Assembly: GCA_900078775.1 (NCBI GenBank)
Contig: LT549889.1
Location: forward strand, 4,898,001-4,962,000
Direction of reading: 5' to 3'
DNA: 64,000 nt
Origin: Mycolicibacterium aurum
Lineage (GTDB): Bacteria > Actinomycetota > Actinomycetes > Mycobacteriales > Mycobacteriaceae
Shown here: one piece after another, positions 42,986 through 51,963 of the stretch
Layout: every line of letters starts with the position of its first letter
Numbering within the stretch: position 1 is the stretch's first letter
Translations under genes and position numbers: made by a program
The notes under the pieces: model-generated
Told to the model about the DNA's origin: nothing
Seen by the model: the letters and a program-made list of their open reading frames with translations, nothing else
Databases searched by the model: none

Positions 42986-43417
42986 ATGACTACCAACGTG
43001 AAGTGCCGGAACTGTGGAACGGTCAATCGGCTCCCGGCGGCCGCACGCGGCACACCCCGCTGCGCCACCTGCAAGGAGCCGCTGCCGTGGATTGCCGTCG
43101 CTGATGACGATGACTTCGCCGAGGTCGTCGAGAACTCCAAAGTGCCTGTCCTGGTCGACCTGTGGGCGACCTGGTGCGGTCCCTGCCGGATGGTCAGCCC
43201 TGCGCTCGAACAGCTGGCCGCCGAGCGCGCCGGGAAGCTCAAGCTGGTGAAAGTCGACGTGGACGCCGCACGCCGGACCGCGGCCCGATTCTCCGTGCAG
43301 GGCGTTCCCACCCTGCTCGTGATGGTCGGCGGCACGGTGCTGGCCCGGCGGGCGGGTGCCGCGCCGGTGACCGCCTTGCGTACCTGGCTGGACCAGGCAC
43401 TGGCACCTCCGAGGTGA
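42986..43417 (+). CDS. Thioredoxin with N-terminal zinc ribbon (Trx2 type)
   Basis: Thioredoxin of 143 residues. The N-terminus has CRNC and CATC (Cys7, 10, 26, 29), the zinc-binding extension of thioredoxin 2. The active site is WCGPC at 63-67 and the cis-Pro loop is QGVPTLLVM. It reduces protein disulfides and may also be stress-linked. It is on the same strand as the FMN protein and converges on the CDF transporter gene. Confidence 0.92.
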   Translation: MTTNVKCRNCGTVNRLPAAARGTPRCATCKEPLPWIAVADDDDFAEVVENSKVPVLVDLWATWCGPCRMVSPALEQLAAERAGKLKLVKVDVDAARRTAARFSVQGVPTLLVMVGGTVLARRAGAAPVTALRTWLDQALAPPR

Positions 43418-43423
43418 CCCACG

Positions 43424-44332
43424 TCAGCGAGGCGCTGTCGTACCCGCGGGCTCCACGTGGATGAACGTCTCGGTGTGCGGAAGGGCCGCGTCGATGTCGG
43501 CTTCGAGCCGGTCGGCGAAGTCGTGGGCGGCCTGGACGGTCCACTCGCCGGGTACGGCGACGACCACGAACACCAGGCGCTGCCGGCCGGATTCGACCGT
43601 GCGCAGCGGTGCGAACTCGACCGGGTACTCGCTGCGGTAACGGTCGAGGACCGCGTCGACCGCGGCGTGATCCTTTTCCGGGAGGGCAGCGCTGAGCAGG
43701 CTGCTCATCGAGCCGCGCAGCAGCCGATATCCGGTCCAGAGGATGTTGATCCCGACCGCCAGCGCCACCAGCGGATCGAGGGGATACCAATTCGTCAGTG
43801 CCACAAGTGAAATGCCGACGATCACGCCGGCCGAAGTCCACACGTCGGTCATCAGGTGCTTGCCGTCGGCGACCAGCGTCATGGACCGGTGCCTTCGACC
43901 TACCCGTATGAGGGTGAGTCCCACGGCGAGGTTGATCCCGGCCGCGGCAGTGGACAAGGCCAGACCCAGCCCGGGCTGGACGAGCGGCGCCGGGCTCATC
44001 AGGCGCTCGACGGCGCTCCAGATGATCGCGGTGGCTGCCACGAAGATCATCGCGCCCTCGACCAGCGCCGAGAGGTACTCGGCCTTGCCGTGCCCGAAGT
44101 GGTGGTCGGCGTCGCGTGGGCGGGCCGCCACCCGCAACGCCCACAGCGCCACCACGGCAGCAACCAGATTGACCCCCGACTCCAGCGCGTCGGACAGGAA
44201 TCCGACCGAACCGGTGACCACCGCGGCCCCGGCCTTCAGCGCCATGGTGGTGATCGCCGCGGCCAGGCTCAGCAGCATGAACCGCGACAGCAGGCGATGC
44301 TCCTGCTGCTTGGACAACGGAATCGCAGTCAC
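43424..44332 (-). CDS. Cation diffusion facilitator (CDF) metal exporter
   Basis: Divalent-metal/proton antiporter of 302 residues with six helices. The metal sites are visible: VGFLSDALESGVN in helix 2, HHFGHGKAEYLSAL after helix 2, and ADGKHLMTDVWTS in helix 5. A C-terminal cytosolic domain carries HDFADRLEADID and HTETFIHVEP. The FieF/ZitB branch exports Zn, Fe or Cd. The GTG start at 44332 follows GAGGACGGCCGAC. It lies 11 bases after the dioxygenase gene, hence the same operon. Confidence 0.9.
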   Translation of the reverse strand: MTAIPLSKQQEHRLLSRFMLLSLAAAITTMALKAGAAVVTGSVGFLSDALESGVNLVAAVVALWALRVAARPRDADHHFGHGKAEYLSALVEGAMIFVAATAIIWSAVERLMSPAPLVQPGLGLALSTAAAGINLAVGLTLIRVGRRHRSMTLVADGKHLMTDVWTSAGVIVGISLVALTNWYPLDPLVALAVGINILWTGYRLLRGSMSSLLSAALPEKDHAAVDAVLDRYRSEYPVEFAPLRTVESGRQRLVFVVVAVPGEWTVQAAHDFADRLEADIDAALPHTETFIHVEPAGTTAPR

Positions 44333-44343
44333 GTCGGCCGTCC

Positions 44344-45213
44344 TCAGATGTTCGACGCGTCGGCGGGCACGTCGGGGACTTGTCGAGTTGCGGAGAACGA
44401 CGTGCCGGTGGCGTCCGGAGCCGCCAACCCCAGCGTGTAGGCCGTCATCGACAGCGATCCGTAGGAGTAGCCGTCGACCAGGACGTCGACGTCGTCGGCC
44501 GCGGTGGCGGCCAATCCGGCCAGGTACAGCCACGGGATGAAGTGATCCGGCGTCGGCACCGCGGCATCGAAGTCGGCGTGACCGTCGAGCGTCGCGGCCT
44601 CCGCCGGGGCCGAGCGGATCAGCGACTTCGCGTCCTCATCGAACCGGCGCGCCCAGTCGTAGCCGGTGTCGAGGTTCCAGTCCATCGCGCGCAGATTGTG
44701 CACCACATTGCCGCTGGCCAGGATCAGCACGCCCCGCTCGCGCAGCGGCGCCAGCTTGGCGCCCAGCTCGAGGTGGTAGTCCAACGGTTTGTCGGCATTG
44801 ACCGACAACTGCACCACCGGTATCGACGCGTCCGGGAACGCGTGCACCAGGACCGACCAGGTGCCGTGGTCGATACCCCAACTGTCCAGATCCGAGCCCA
44901 CCCAGGTGGGGTGAACCACCTCGCTGACCTCGTCGGCCAGCTCGGGCAGTCCGGGCGCGGGATACTGCACGTCGAACAGCTCCCGCGGGAAGCCGTAGAA
45001 GTCGTGGATGGTGCGCGGTCGCGCCATCGCGGTGACCGCCGTCGCGTTGATGTACCAGTGCGCGCTGATCACCAGGATCGCGCGCGGACGAGCGACCTGC
45101 CGACCGAAGGCTCGCCAGGCCGCGGTGTACCGGTTGAGTTCCAGCGCATTCATGGGGCTGCCGTGTCCGATGAATGCCGCTGGCATCAAAGGGGTCTGGA
45201 TCTCGCCGGTCAT
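44344..45213 (-). CDS. LigB/4,5-DOPA-type extradiol dioxygenase
   Basis: Class III extradiol ring-cleavage dioxygenase of 289 residues, YgiD-like. Metal ligands: His in FIGHGSPMNALE near residue 17, His in ISAHWYIN near 52, and His in DHFIPWLYLAG near 225. GTWSVLVHAFP also matches. It would open catechol-type rings such as DOPA with zinc or iron. It is co-transcribed with the CDF transporter, which might supply or balance the metal; that link is speculative. Confidence 0.88.
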   Translation of the reverse strand: MTGEIQTPLMPAAFIGHGSPMNALELNRYTAAWRAFGRQVARPRAILVISAHWYINATAVTAMARPRTIHDFYGFPRELFDVQYPAPGLPELADEVSEVVHPTWVGSDLDSWGIDHGTWSVLVHAFPDASIPVVQLSVNADKPLDYHLELGAKLAPLRERGVLILASGNVVHNLRAMDWNLDTGYDWARRFDEDAKSLIRSAPAEAATLDGHADFDAAVPTPDHFIPWLYLAGLAATAADDVDVLVDGYSYGSLSMTAYTLGLAAPDATGTSFSATRQVPDVPADASNI

Positions 45214-45271
45214 GAGGTATCCACGCAGTAGCGCATGGAATCAGCTTGTCACCTTCTCGGCCTCCGCGCGC

Positions 45272-45922
45272 TCAGATCCCGGACTCCGGGGTCCCCCGGG
45301 AGTGCCCCGGCGGACGCGGAGCGTTGAGCTTGTAGCGCACCCCGAGCATCCTGATCACGAAGCAGGCCGTCACGGCGATCAGCGCGGCGGGCAACCCGTA
45401 GGTGTCGGTGCCCATGGCGGCCACCGTGATCGCGGCGGCCACCAGTGCCGGGATCGCGTAGAGCTCGCTGCGCAGCACGGTGGGAACCTGCCCCACCATC
45501 AGGTCGCGGATGGTGCCGCCGCCCACTGCGGTGATGACGCCCAAGACCATGGCCGGCCCGGCCCCGAGCCCGGCGGTCACCGCCTTGCTGGCCCCGATGA
45601 CGGCGAACACGCTCAGCCCGATCGCGTCGAGCGTGGTCAAAGACATCTCCAGCCGGGCCAGCGGACGGTTGAGGACGAAGGCGATGAGCGCGCCGACCAA
45701 GGCGAGGGTGAAGTAGGGCCAGTACAGGAACGTCGCCGGCGGCAGCGAGCCGATGAGGATGTCGCGGATCACCCCGCCGCCCAGCGCCGTCATCATGCCC
45801 AGCGTCACCACACCCACCACGTCGAGATGGGTGGCGCGCAGCGCCGTGAGGGCTCCGTTCAGCCCGAACACGAACGTGCCGGTCAGGTCCAGCGCGAATA
45901 TCAGCGGTGGTTGGGTGTCCAC
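45272..45922 (-). CDS. Trimeric intracellular cation channel (TRIC) family protein
   Basis: Membrane protein of 216 residues with about seven helices in two similar halves. The duplicated family motif appears as TALGGGVIRDILIG near residue 46 and TAVGGGTIRDLMVG near 132. It was formerly UPF0126/YadS. Prokaryotic TRIC homologues form K+-permeable trimers. It stands between the dioxygenase gene and an unknown gene on the same strand. Confidence 0.92.
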   Translation of the reverse strand: MDTQPPLIFALDLTGTFVFGLNGALTALRATHLDVVGVVTLGMMTALGGGVIRDILIGSLPPATFLYWPYFTLALVGALIAFVLNRPLARLEMSLTTLDAIGLSVFAVIGASKAVTAGLGAGPAMVLGVITAVGGGTIRDLMVGQVPTVLRSELYAIPALVAAAITVAAMGTDTYGLPAALIAVTACFVIRMLGVRYKLNAPRPPGHSRGTPESGI

Positions 45923-45935
45923 CCGTAGTACCTAA

Positions 45936-46487
45936 TCACGGACCGCAGGACGACAGCGAGACCCGCGGCTCCGGGCCTCCCACCGGCTGCCCGTGGTGCC
46001 ACCCGACCGCCAGTTCGGCGGTGCGCGCCACATCGTCGGCATTGTCGACCAGGGCGTAGCGGGTGCTCAGATCCTGCAGACCGTTGATCGCGCACTGATA
46101 GCCCACGCGGTGCAGCAGCTGGCGGACCCAGCTGGTCGCCCGGATCCGCTGCCCGAAGGACAGGTGCCGGGCATCGCAGACGACCAGCAGCCGGCGCGGA
46201 CCCGTGCGCAGCGCGACCGAGACCGTCGAGTCACTGACAGTGTTCTGGCACAACCGTGTTCGACGCTTCGATACCGACAGGCGGTGGCCGGAGAGCATCG
46301 AATCGCCGCGGCTCTCGTCGAGGATGACGACGATCGAGTCGGCCGCGTCGTCGGCCTGTTCCACCGCGGTGTCCCCGTGCAGGGCGACCACCCCGTGGCG
46401 TTCGAAGGCGGTGACGAAGGCGTCCAGCAGCTCGGACGGCCGGCCGAGGATGATCACCGGTGGGTGGCCGGGCGCTCGCATGTTCAC
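45936..46487 (-). CDS. Unrecognised 183-residue cytosolic protein
   Basis: I do not recognise a family. Soluble protein starting NMRAPGHPPVIILGRPSEL, with an alpha/beta look (SIVVILDESRGDS, RRLLVVCDARHLSF) and ending RVSLSSCGP. The GTG at 46487 follows AGGAGGTCCTC at five bases; the ATG two codons later is the alternative. It lies 13 bases upstream of the TRIC gene, so it is probably co-transcribed. The ~240 bases before it are distinctly AT-richer than the rest of the window and look like a promoter region. Confidence 0.65.
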   Translation of the reverse strand: MNMRAPGHPPVIILGRPSELLDAFVTAFERHGVVALHGDTAVEQADDAADSIVVILDESRGDSMLSGHRLSVSKRRTRLCQNTVSDSTVSVALRTGPRRLLVVCDARHLSFGQRIRATSWVRQLLHRVGYQCAINGLQDLSTRYALVDNADDVARTAELAVGWHHGQPVGGPEPRVSLSSCGP

Positions 46488-46730
46488 GAGGACCTCCTGC
46501 TCTGGCCAAGCCGCAGCCCGCGACGAAAGTATGAGATAAGTACGCGCACATCGAACGGTCCGGAAATAGTTCGAAATCAATTTCGCTGCCGACATTTTCG
46601 GCACGCCATCAACACGATTTCCGCAAAACAGAAATTGAAGTTTCAGGCAGCGGCGAGCGGAGTCGTCGGGGACGCGCGCCGGCGTCCGCCGGCGGCGCCA
46701 CCGACGCCCGAAAAAGACCCTTACCTGTAC

Positions 46731-46865
46731 CTAGGCGCGCTCGGGCCGCTTGCGCCGAGTCTGTGTCAGCGCCTCTTCGGCGGCCTTGGCGCGTTTCAGG
46801 GCGCGCCGTTCCTTGATATCCATGGCGGGTTTCTTTGCGACGCGATTCGGGGATTTGTCAGCCAT
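46731..46865 (-). CDS. Small basic protein, 44 residues
   Basis: Very Lys/Arg-rich peptide (KKPAMDIKERRALKRAKAAE) of a kind seen as a conserved tiny ORF in mycobacteria. It may bind nucleic acid or ribosomes. AAAGGCGCAGGAA precedes the ATG. AT-rich flanks on both sides suggest its own promoter. Confidence 0.6.
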   Translation of the reverse strand: MADKSPNRVAKKPAMDIKERRALKRAKAAEEALTQTRRKRPERA

Positions 46866-46951
46866 TTCCTGCGCCTTTCTTGAGTGCTTCGATCCCGACC
46901 ATACCCAAGAAAAAATAAAAAGCCAGTCTGTCGAAATTCGTCGCACCGCGG

Positions 46952-48433
46952 TCAGTTTCGGTACAGCCCCAGCGCGCGGGCGGCCTCGGTGGACACCGCG
47001 CCGCTGAGCCCGGCGATGGGTGGGCCGCCGCGGGTATGGATCACGTTCGCCAGCACCACCACATAGGTATCCGAGCCCGGATCGATCCACAGCGTCACCC
47101 CGGTGAAACCGGTGTGACCGAAACTTCCGACCGGGAACAGCGTGCCGCGGGGACGGGAATGGGGCGTGTCGATATCCCAGCCCAGACCGCGCAGGTCCTG
47201 CCCCGGGATGGCCGGATAGCTCGGTGCGTGTCCCGCCCGACGGTCCTGGCGGACAGCGTCATTGGCCGCGACCAGCTGCTCGGGGGAGTGCCCGGGCTGC
47301 TGTGGTGTGGTCATCGTCGCCGCACCGGCCCGGGTCAGCGGGAAGGCGCTGGGACGCCCGGCCAGCCGGTCGAGCAGGGCCTGGGCGAACCGGCCGAGAT
47401 CGTGGACGGTCGAGAACACGCCTGCGCTGCCCGTCACCCCGCCCATCCGGCGCGCGGTCGGGTCGTGCACGGTGCCGCGCAGCGGAAACCCGTAGTCCGG
47501 GTTGAGATCCGGGGTGTCCTCGTCCAGCGCGGTCGGTGCCACCCGGGCCAGCAGCCCGGTGCTCCAGGTGCCCGCCGGGCATCGGCCCGTCCACGGTGCG
47601 TGACCATCGAGGGTGACGGCGGCGCCCCGAACACGGTGCGGGCCACACACTTTGGCCACCGGCAGGTAGTGGGTATCGGCCATGCCCAGTGGCGCGAACA
47701 CACGCTCGGTGATGTAGCGGTCCAAGGGCTCACCGGTGAGGTTCTCGATGATCGCGCCGATCAGGATGAAGTTGATGTCCGAGTAGTGGAAGACCGTCCC
47801 GGGCTCGAACACCACCCACGCCCCTAGCGCCCGGCGTACACCCTCTTCCTTGGCGGGCCGGTCCAGGCCCCACGGCCCGTCCAGACTGAGATCGCCTGCG
47901 ATGCCGGAAAAGTGGGTGGCCAGCATGCGCAGCGTCACCCGGGCGCGGCGCGGGTCGGGTGTCGGGTTGAATGCCGGCAAATAGTGCTGCACCGGGTCGT
48001 CGATGTCGACCAGACCCCGTTCGGCCAGTTGGAGCAGCGCGGTCGAGGTCGCGAGGCTCTTGGTCAGCGAGGCCAGGTCGAACAGGGTGTCTTCGGTCAT
48101 CGGTTCCGCGGGCGCCGGGGACCCGTCCAAGCCGGGCTCGCCGTCGAGCTTGCGGGACCCGAACGCCTGCCGGTAGACGATGTCGCCGGCATGCCCGATC
48201 TGCACGACGGCGCCCGGCAGCCGGCGCGCGGCGACCGCGTCCTGTACGAGGTGGGTCACCGCGGCGAAGTCGGTGCCGGGCGTGACGGCCGGGATCGTCG
48301 GCGCCGGAACCGGGACGGCCGCGGCCGGCGCGGGCGGCTCGGCGCGCGGCGGGGTGTCCGCCGCCGGATCCCCACAGGCCGCCAGCACCGCGAACGCCAG
48401 CAGCCCCGCGGCACCCGCCCGCCGAATCGACAC
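46952..48433 (-). CDS. Lipoprotein serine hydrolase (class C beta-lactamase/EstB-like)
   Basis: Penicillin-binding-type serine hydrolase of 493 residues, lipid-anchored at Cys20 (AVLAACGD). Motifs are LASLTKSLA with Ser122 and Lys125, FHYSDINFILIG (Tyr-x-Asn), and the third box HTGFTG near residue 450. A Pro/Ala-rich linker follows the lipobox. Family roles include esterase, D-aminopeptidase and wall-peptide cleavage; this one is not assignable. A GTG start is used, with another GTG three codons upstream as alternative. It follows the surE gene on the same strand. Confidence 0.85.
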   Translation of the reverse strand: MSIRRAGAAGLLAFAVLAACGDPAADTPPRAEPPAPAAAVPVPAPTIPAVTPGTDFAAVTHLVQDAVAARRLPGAVVQIGHAGDIVYRQAFGSRKLDGEPGLDGSPAPAEPMTEDTLFDLASLTKSLATSTALLQLAERGLVDIDDPVQHYLPAFNPTPDPRRARVTLRMLATHFSGIAGDLSLDGPWGLDRPAKEEGVRRALGAWVVFEPGTVFHYSDINFILIGAIIENLTGEPLDRYITERVFAPLGMADTHYLPVAKVCGPHRVRGAAVTLDGHAPWTGRCPAGTWSTGLLARVAPTALDEDTPDLNPDYGFPLRGTVHDPTARRMGGVTGSAGVFSTVHDLGRFAQALLDRLAGRPSAFPLTRAGAATMTTPQQPGHSPEQLVAANDAVRQDRRAGHAPSYPAIPGQDLRGLGWDIDTPHSRPRGTLFPVGSFGHTGFTGVTLWIDPGSDTYVVVLANVIHTRGGPPIAGLSGAVSTEAARALGLYRN

Positions 48434-48545
48434 CCGCTCGACGGTAGTGCGGGGCCGGCCGGACGGCACCGGATCCGCGGACTCCGGGCGCGCGGTGAAG
48501 TCAGCCGTGAGGTGTGCTCGTGAGCGGGGACGTGGCGGGCCTGCG

Positions 48546-49337
48546 TCAGGACCTTGCGCCGCAACGCGCGTCGCCGCCCAGCCATCTGGGCACCAGTTCA
48601 TCGTCGTCGGCGTCCACCGATCGCAACGCGGTCAGCGTGGGGTGCCCGGCGGCCAGCAGCGCGCTGTCGGTGCCCTCCTCTGGCACATCGGACATCTCGA
48701 TCTCCGCCAACCGAAGATCGCCGTCGCGGATGTCCTGCACCCGGGTCTGCACCGCGCCGCCCCGAGCCAGCCGGGCGTGGCGGATCGGGCCCAGATCCCC
48801 GGCCGGGCGGTCGGGCACGTTCAGCGACAACACGGTGGCCTCCGGTGCCTCGAAGACCATTTCCAGCACCGGGGCGAGGAGGCCGGCGGCGCTGGCCCAG
48901 TGCCGTTCCCCGGTGGGATACAGCGCGACGTCCAGGGAGACCGCCACCGCCCGGGTGCCATTGATCTTCGCAGTCAGCGCCGCGCCCACCGTGCCCGAAT
49001 GCAGCACGGCGCGACCGATGTTCGCGCCATGGTTGATCCCGGACAGCACCACGTCGGGTGCTGGGTCGAACCACCCGTTGAGCGCGGCGGCGACGATGTG
49101 CCCGGGCTGGGCGTGCACCGCCCAGGCCTCCATGCCGTCGAGCTGCGGCAGGTCCCGGCGCTCCACCACGGTGCGGCCGTCCCGGCGGACCGCGCTCAGG
49201 GCGGCGCTCGCACCGCTGGCCTGTTCGACGGGTGCCGCCACGATCACCTCCAGACCGGCCCGCGCCGCCGCCGCGGCCAGCGCGTGCAGTCCGGGCGAAT
49301 CGATACCGTCGTCATTGGTCACCAGTGCGCGTCGCAC
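48546..49337 (-). CDS. surE: SurE-type 5'/3'-nucleotidase
   Basis: Metal-dependent survival-protein E phosphatase of 263 residues. The signature ALVTNDDGIDSPGLHAL is at the N-terminus, with SGINHGANIG near residue 100 and HSGTVGAALTA next. It removes phosphate from nucleoside monophosphates. The GTG at 49337 is the likely start because GGGAGGACGACAC stands before it; the ATG six codons upstream contains that site in its own coding sequence. It lies 24 bases after the PfkB-kinase gene. Confidence 0.9.
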   Translation of the reverse strand: MRRALVTNDDGIDSPGLHALAAAAARAGLEVIVAAPVEQASGASAALSAVRRDGRTVVERRDLPQLDGMEAWAVHAQPGHIVAAALNGWFDPAPDVVLSGINHGANIGRAVLHSGTVGAALTAKINGTRAVAVSLDVALYPTGERHWASAAGLLAPVLEMVFEAPEATVLSLNVPDRPAGDLGPIRHARLARGGAVQTRVQDIRDGDLRLAEIEMSDVPEEGTDSALLAAGHPTLTALRSVDADDDELVPRWLGGDARCGARS

Positions 49338-49361
49338 GTGTCGTCCTCCCGTCATCGCCGG

Positions 49362-50342
49362 CTACTTCCACCGCCGCAGTTCGACCCGTTCGGCGAGGGT
49401 GTTCACCGCCCGTGCCCCGCCGGTGCCCAGGCCGTGCCGCACCACATTCAGCGCGCCGCACGCCGCACCGACCTGCAGCGCCTCGTGCACCGGCCGGTCG
49501 CCGGCCAGCGCCGCGACCATGCCGGCGGTCATCGAGTCGCCCGCCCCCGCGGAGTCGGCGGGTTCCAGCTTGGGCATCTCGATCTCGAAGACGTCGTCGC
49601 CGTCGGCGGGCAGGGCCAGGGCGGGTGCGGCACCCGACCGCGACACCACGACGGTGCCGGCGCCGTCCTTGCGCATGGCGCGCATCGCGGCGACGAGGTC
49701 CTTGGCGTCCTCAGATTTCGCGCGACCGTCGTCGAGAAGCTCCTCGTGGCTCACCTTGATCAGGTAGGGCTTGCCGGCCAGCACCGCCTCCAGGCGTTCG
49801 CCGGAGAGATCGGCCGCCACCTTGCACCCGTTCGCGCCGAGATCGGTGGCCAGCCGCCGGTAGAGATCGGCGGGCAGCACGTCGTCCTCCTGAGGTCCGG
49901 ACAACAGCACCCAGCCGTGCCGCAATCCCTCGGTCAGAGTGAGCTCGTAGAGGGAGTCGATCTCGTGACGGTCCAGCGGAATGCCCGGGCTCTCGGCGAT
50001 GACCTCCCGGGAACCGCTGCGCCGGTCGTGCACGTAGGAGCCGTTGCGGGCGCTGACCGGGACGGTGTTTGCGGTGACGTCCGGGATCGGCAGCAGATGC
50101 CCCAGCACATCACCGGTCTCACCGCCGAGGGCCGCGCACAGCACGACCGGGACTCCGAGCGAGGACACCATGCGGGACTGCCACACGCCCTGTCCGCCGG
50201 CGTGCACATGGATGTCGGGGGAACCGGATCGGTCCTCCACCGTCACGGTCAGGACGGGCAGCGGAGCGAAGATGACGACGGCGTCCGGCTTCGCCTTCTT
50301 CGACGTGTCTGCGGCGCTGCCACCGCTCGGTGTGTGCGTCAT
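49362..50342 (-). CDS. PfkB-family carbohydrate kinase
   Basis: Sugar or sugar-phosphate kinase of 326 residues. The N-terminal signature HVHAGGQGVWQSRMVSSLG near residue 45 and the C-terminal ATP/anion-hole motif DSAGAGDSMTAGM near 265 (usual DTxGAGD) identify the 1-phosphofructokinase/tagatose-kinase branch. No ribosome site is visible before the ATG, so a leaderless transcript is possible. It heads the kinase-SurE pair and is divergent from the AtoE-type transporter. Confidence 0.85.
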   Translation of the reverse strand: MTHTPSGGSAADTSKKAKPDAVVIFAPLPVLTVTVEDRSGSPDIHVHAGGQGVWQSRMVSSLGVPVVLCAALGGETGDVLGHLLPIPDVTANTVPVSARNGSYVHDRRSGSREVIAESPGIPLDRHEIDSLYELTLTEGLRHGWVLLSGPQEDDVLPADLYRRLATDLGANGCKVAADLSGERLEAVLAGKPYLIKVSHEELLDDGRAKSEDAKDLVAAMRAMRKDGAGTVVVSRSGAAPALALPADGDDVFEIEMPKLEPADSAGAGDSMTAGMVAALAGDRPVHEALQVGAACGALNVVRHGLGTGGARAVNTLAERVELRRWK

Positions 50343-50481
50343 GGGGGGAGGGGTACCCACTCGCGGCCGATATGTCGCGATCTGTTTGCGGTGGCCGAAT
50401 CCGGTGCGGTGCACCTGGCGGGCTGCCACGGTAGGGGTCGGTAGTCCTGCGATGACGTGCACGCCAGAAGGGGGAGATCGA

Positions 50482-51918
50482 ATGACCACTGCCGCCAAGG
50501 GGACCGACGCGGAGAAGGGACTGGCGCGGGTCGCCCAGTCGCTGGCCGGGTGGACGGAGAAGTGGTTTCCGGACGCGTATGTGGTGGCGCTGGCGGGCGT
50601 CGTGCTGGTCTCGGTAGCGGCCCTGGCCAACGGGGCCTCCCCGCAGGGCGTCGTGGACGCCTTCGGCGGCGGGTTCTGGGACCTGACCGCGTTCACCCTG
50701 CAGATGGCCATGGTGGTGCTGACCGGATACGTGGTGGCCACCTCCCCGCCGGTGGCCAAGCTGATCGACCGGCTGGCCACCCTGCCCGCCTCGGCGCGGA
50801 CCGCGGTCAGTCTGGTGGCCTTCCTGTCGATGACGGTCTCGTTCCTGAACTGGGGGCTCAGCCTGGTCTTCAGTGGTCTGCTGGCCAGGGCGATCGCCCG
50901 CCGCGCCGACCTGCGGGTGGACTACCGGGCGCTGGGCGCCGCCGCGTTCATGGGGGTGGGTGCGGTGTGGGCGCTGGGGTTGTCCTCCTCGGCCGCCCAG
51001 TTGCAGGCCACCCCCTCCTCGCTGCCACCCGAACTGCTGGAGATCACCGGGGTGCTGGATTTCGGCACCACCATCTTCACCTGGCAGTCGCTGCTGATGT
51101 GCGTCATTCTCATCGCACTGACCGTGGTGATCGCGCACTTCTCGGCGCCGACGGGGGCGGCGATCACCACCGCAGAGGATCTCGAGGTGGATCTGGACGA
51201 CACGACCGAGCCGGTGCCGCCGCGGTCCCGGCCGGGGGAGTGGCTGGAGTACAGCCGGGTGTTACCGGTGCTGGCGGGGCTGATGACGGTGGGCTGGTTG
51301 ATCTCCCAGCTGCTGACCAAGCCCGTGTTGACGACGGTGAGCAGCCTCAACGGCTACCTGCTGGTGTTCCTCATCCTGGGCCTGGTGCTGCACGGAACGC
51401 CGCGGCAGTTTTTGCAGGCCGTCGCCAACGCCGTGCCCGCGGTCGGAGGCATCCTGGTGCAGTTCCCGCTGTACGCCGCCATGGCCGCGATCATCACCCG
51501 GGCCGAAGGCCGAGGCGGACTGACGGTTTCGGATCGGCTGGCCGAACTGTTCACCAACGTCGGCGCCGGGTGGTTCGCGGTGGTGATCGGCCTCTACACC
51601 GTCGTGCTGGGCATCTTCATCCCGTCCGGCGGCGGTAAGTGGTTGGTGGAGGCGCCGTATGTCATGCAGTCGGCCACCGATGTACAGATGAACCTGGGCT
51701 GGACGGTGCAGATCTACAACGTGGCCGAGGCGGTGCCGAACCTGGTCAACCCGTTCTTCATGCTGCCGCTGCTGGCGGTGCTCGGCCTGCGGGCCCGGCA
51801 CCTGGTGGGATTCACGTTCCTGCAGTTCATCTTTCACCTGCCGGTGGTCCTCCTGCTGGTCTGGCTGCTCGGGATGACCTTCGATTTCGTCCCGCCGGTC
51901 ATTCCGGGCAGCCCGTAG
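50482..51918 (+). CDS. AtoE-family short-chain fatty-acid transporter
   Basis: Membrane permease of 478 residues with about twelve helices. Family segments: MAMVVLTGYVVATSPPVAKL, SFLNWGLSLVFSGLLARAI, QFPLYAAMAAIITRAEGRGG and GIFIPSGGGKWLVEAPYVMQ. It is related to E. coli AtoE, importing butyrate-like acids. AGAAGGGGGAGATCGA precedes the ATG at 50482. It stands alone, divergent from the PfkB kinase and convergent with the alkD-like gene. Confidence 0.9.
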   Translation: MTTAAKGTDAEKGLARVAQSLAGWTEKWFPDAYVVALAGVVLVSVAALANGASPQGVVDAFGGGFWDLTAFTLQMAMVVLTGYVVATSPPVAKLIDRLATLPASARTAVSLVAFLSMTVSFLNWGLSLVFSGLLARAIARRADLRVDYRALGAAAFMGVGAVWALGLSSSAAQLQATPSSLPPELLEITGVLDFGTTIFTWQSLLMCVILIALTVVIAHFSAPTGAAITTAEDLEVDLDDTTEPVPPRSRPGEWLEYSRVLPVLAGLMTVGWLISQLLTKPVLTTVSSLNGYLLVFLILGLVLHGTPRQFLQAVANAVPAVGGILVQFPLYAAMAAIITRAEGRGGLTVSDRLAELFTNVGAGWFAVVIGLYTVVLGIFIPSGGGKWLVEAPYVMQSATDVQMNLGWTVQIYNVAEAVPNLVNPFFMLPLLAVLGLRARHLVGFTFLQFIFHLPVVLLLVWLLGMTFDFVPPVIPGSP

Positions 51919-51963
51919 GGGCGCCCGCAACCGCGCCCACTACGAGGCCGACCCGCCACCCGT

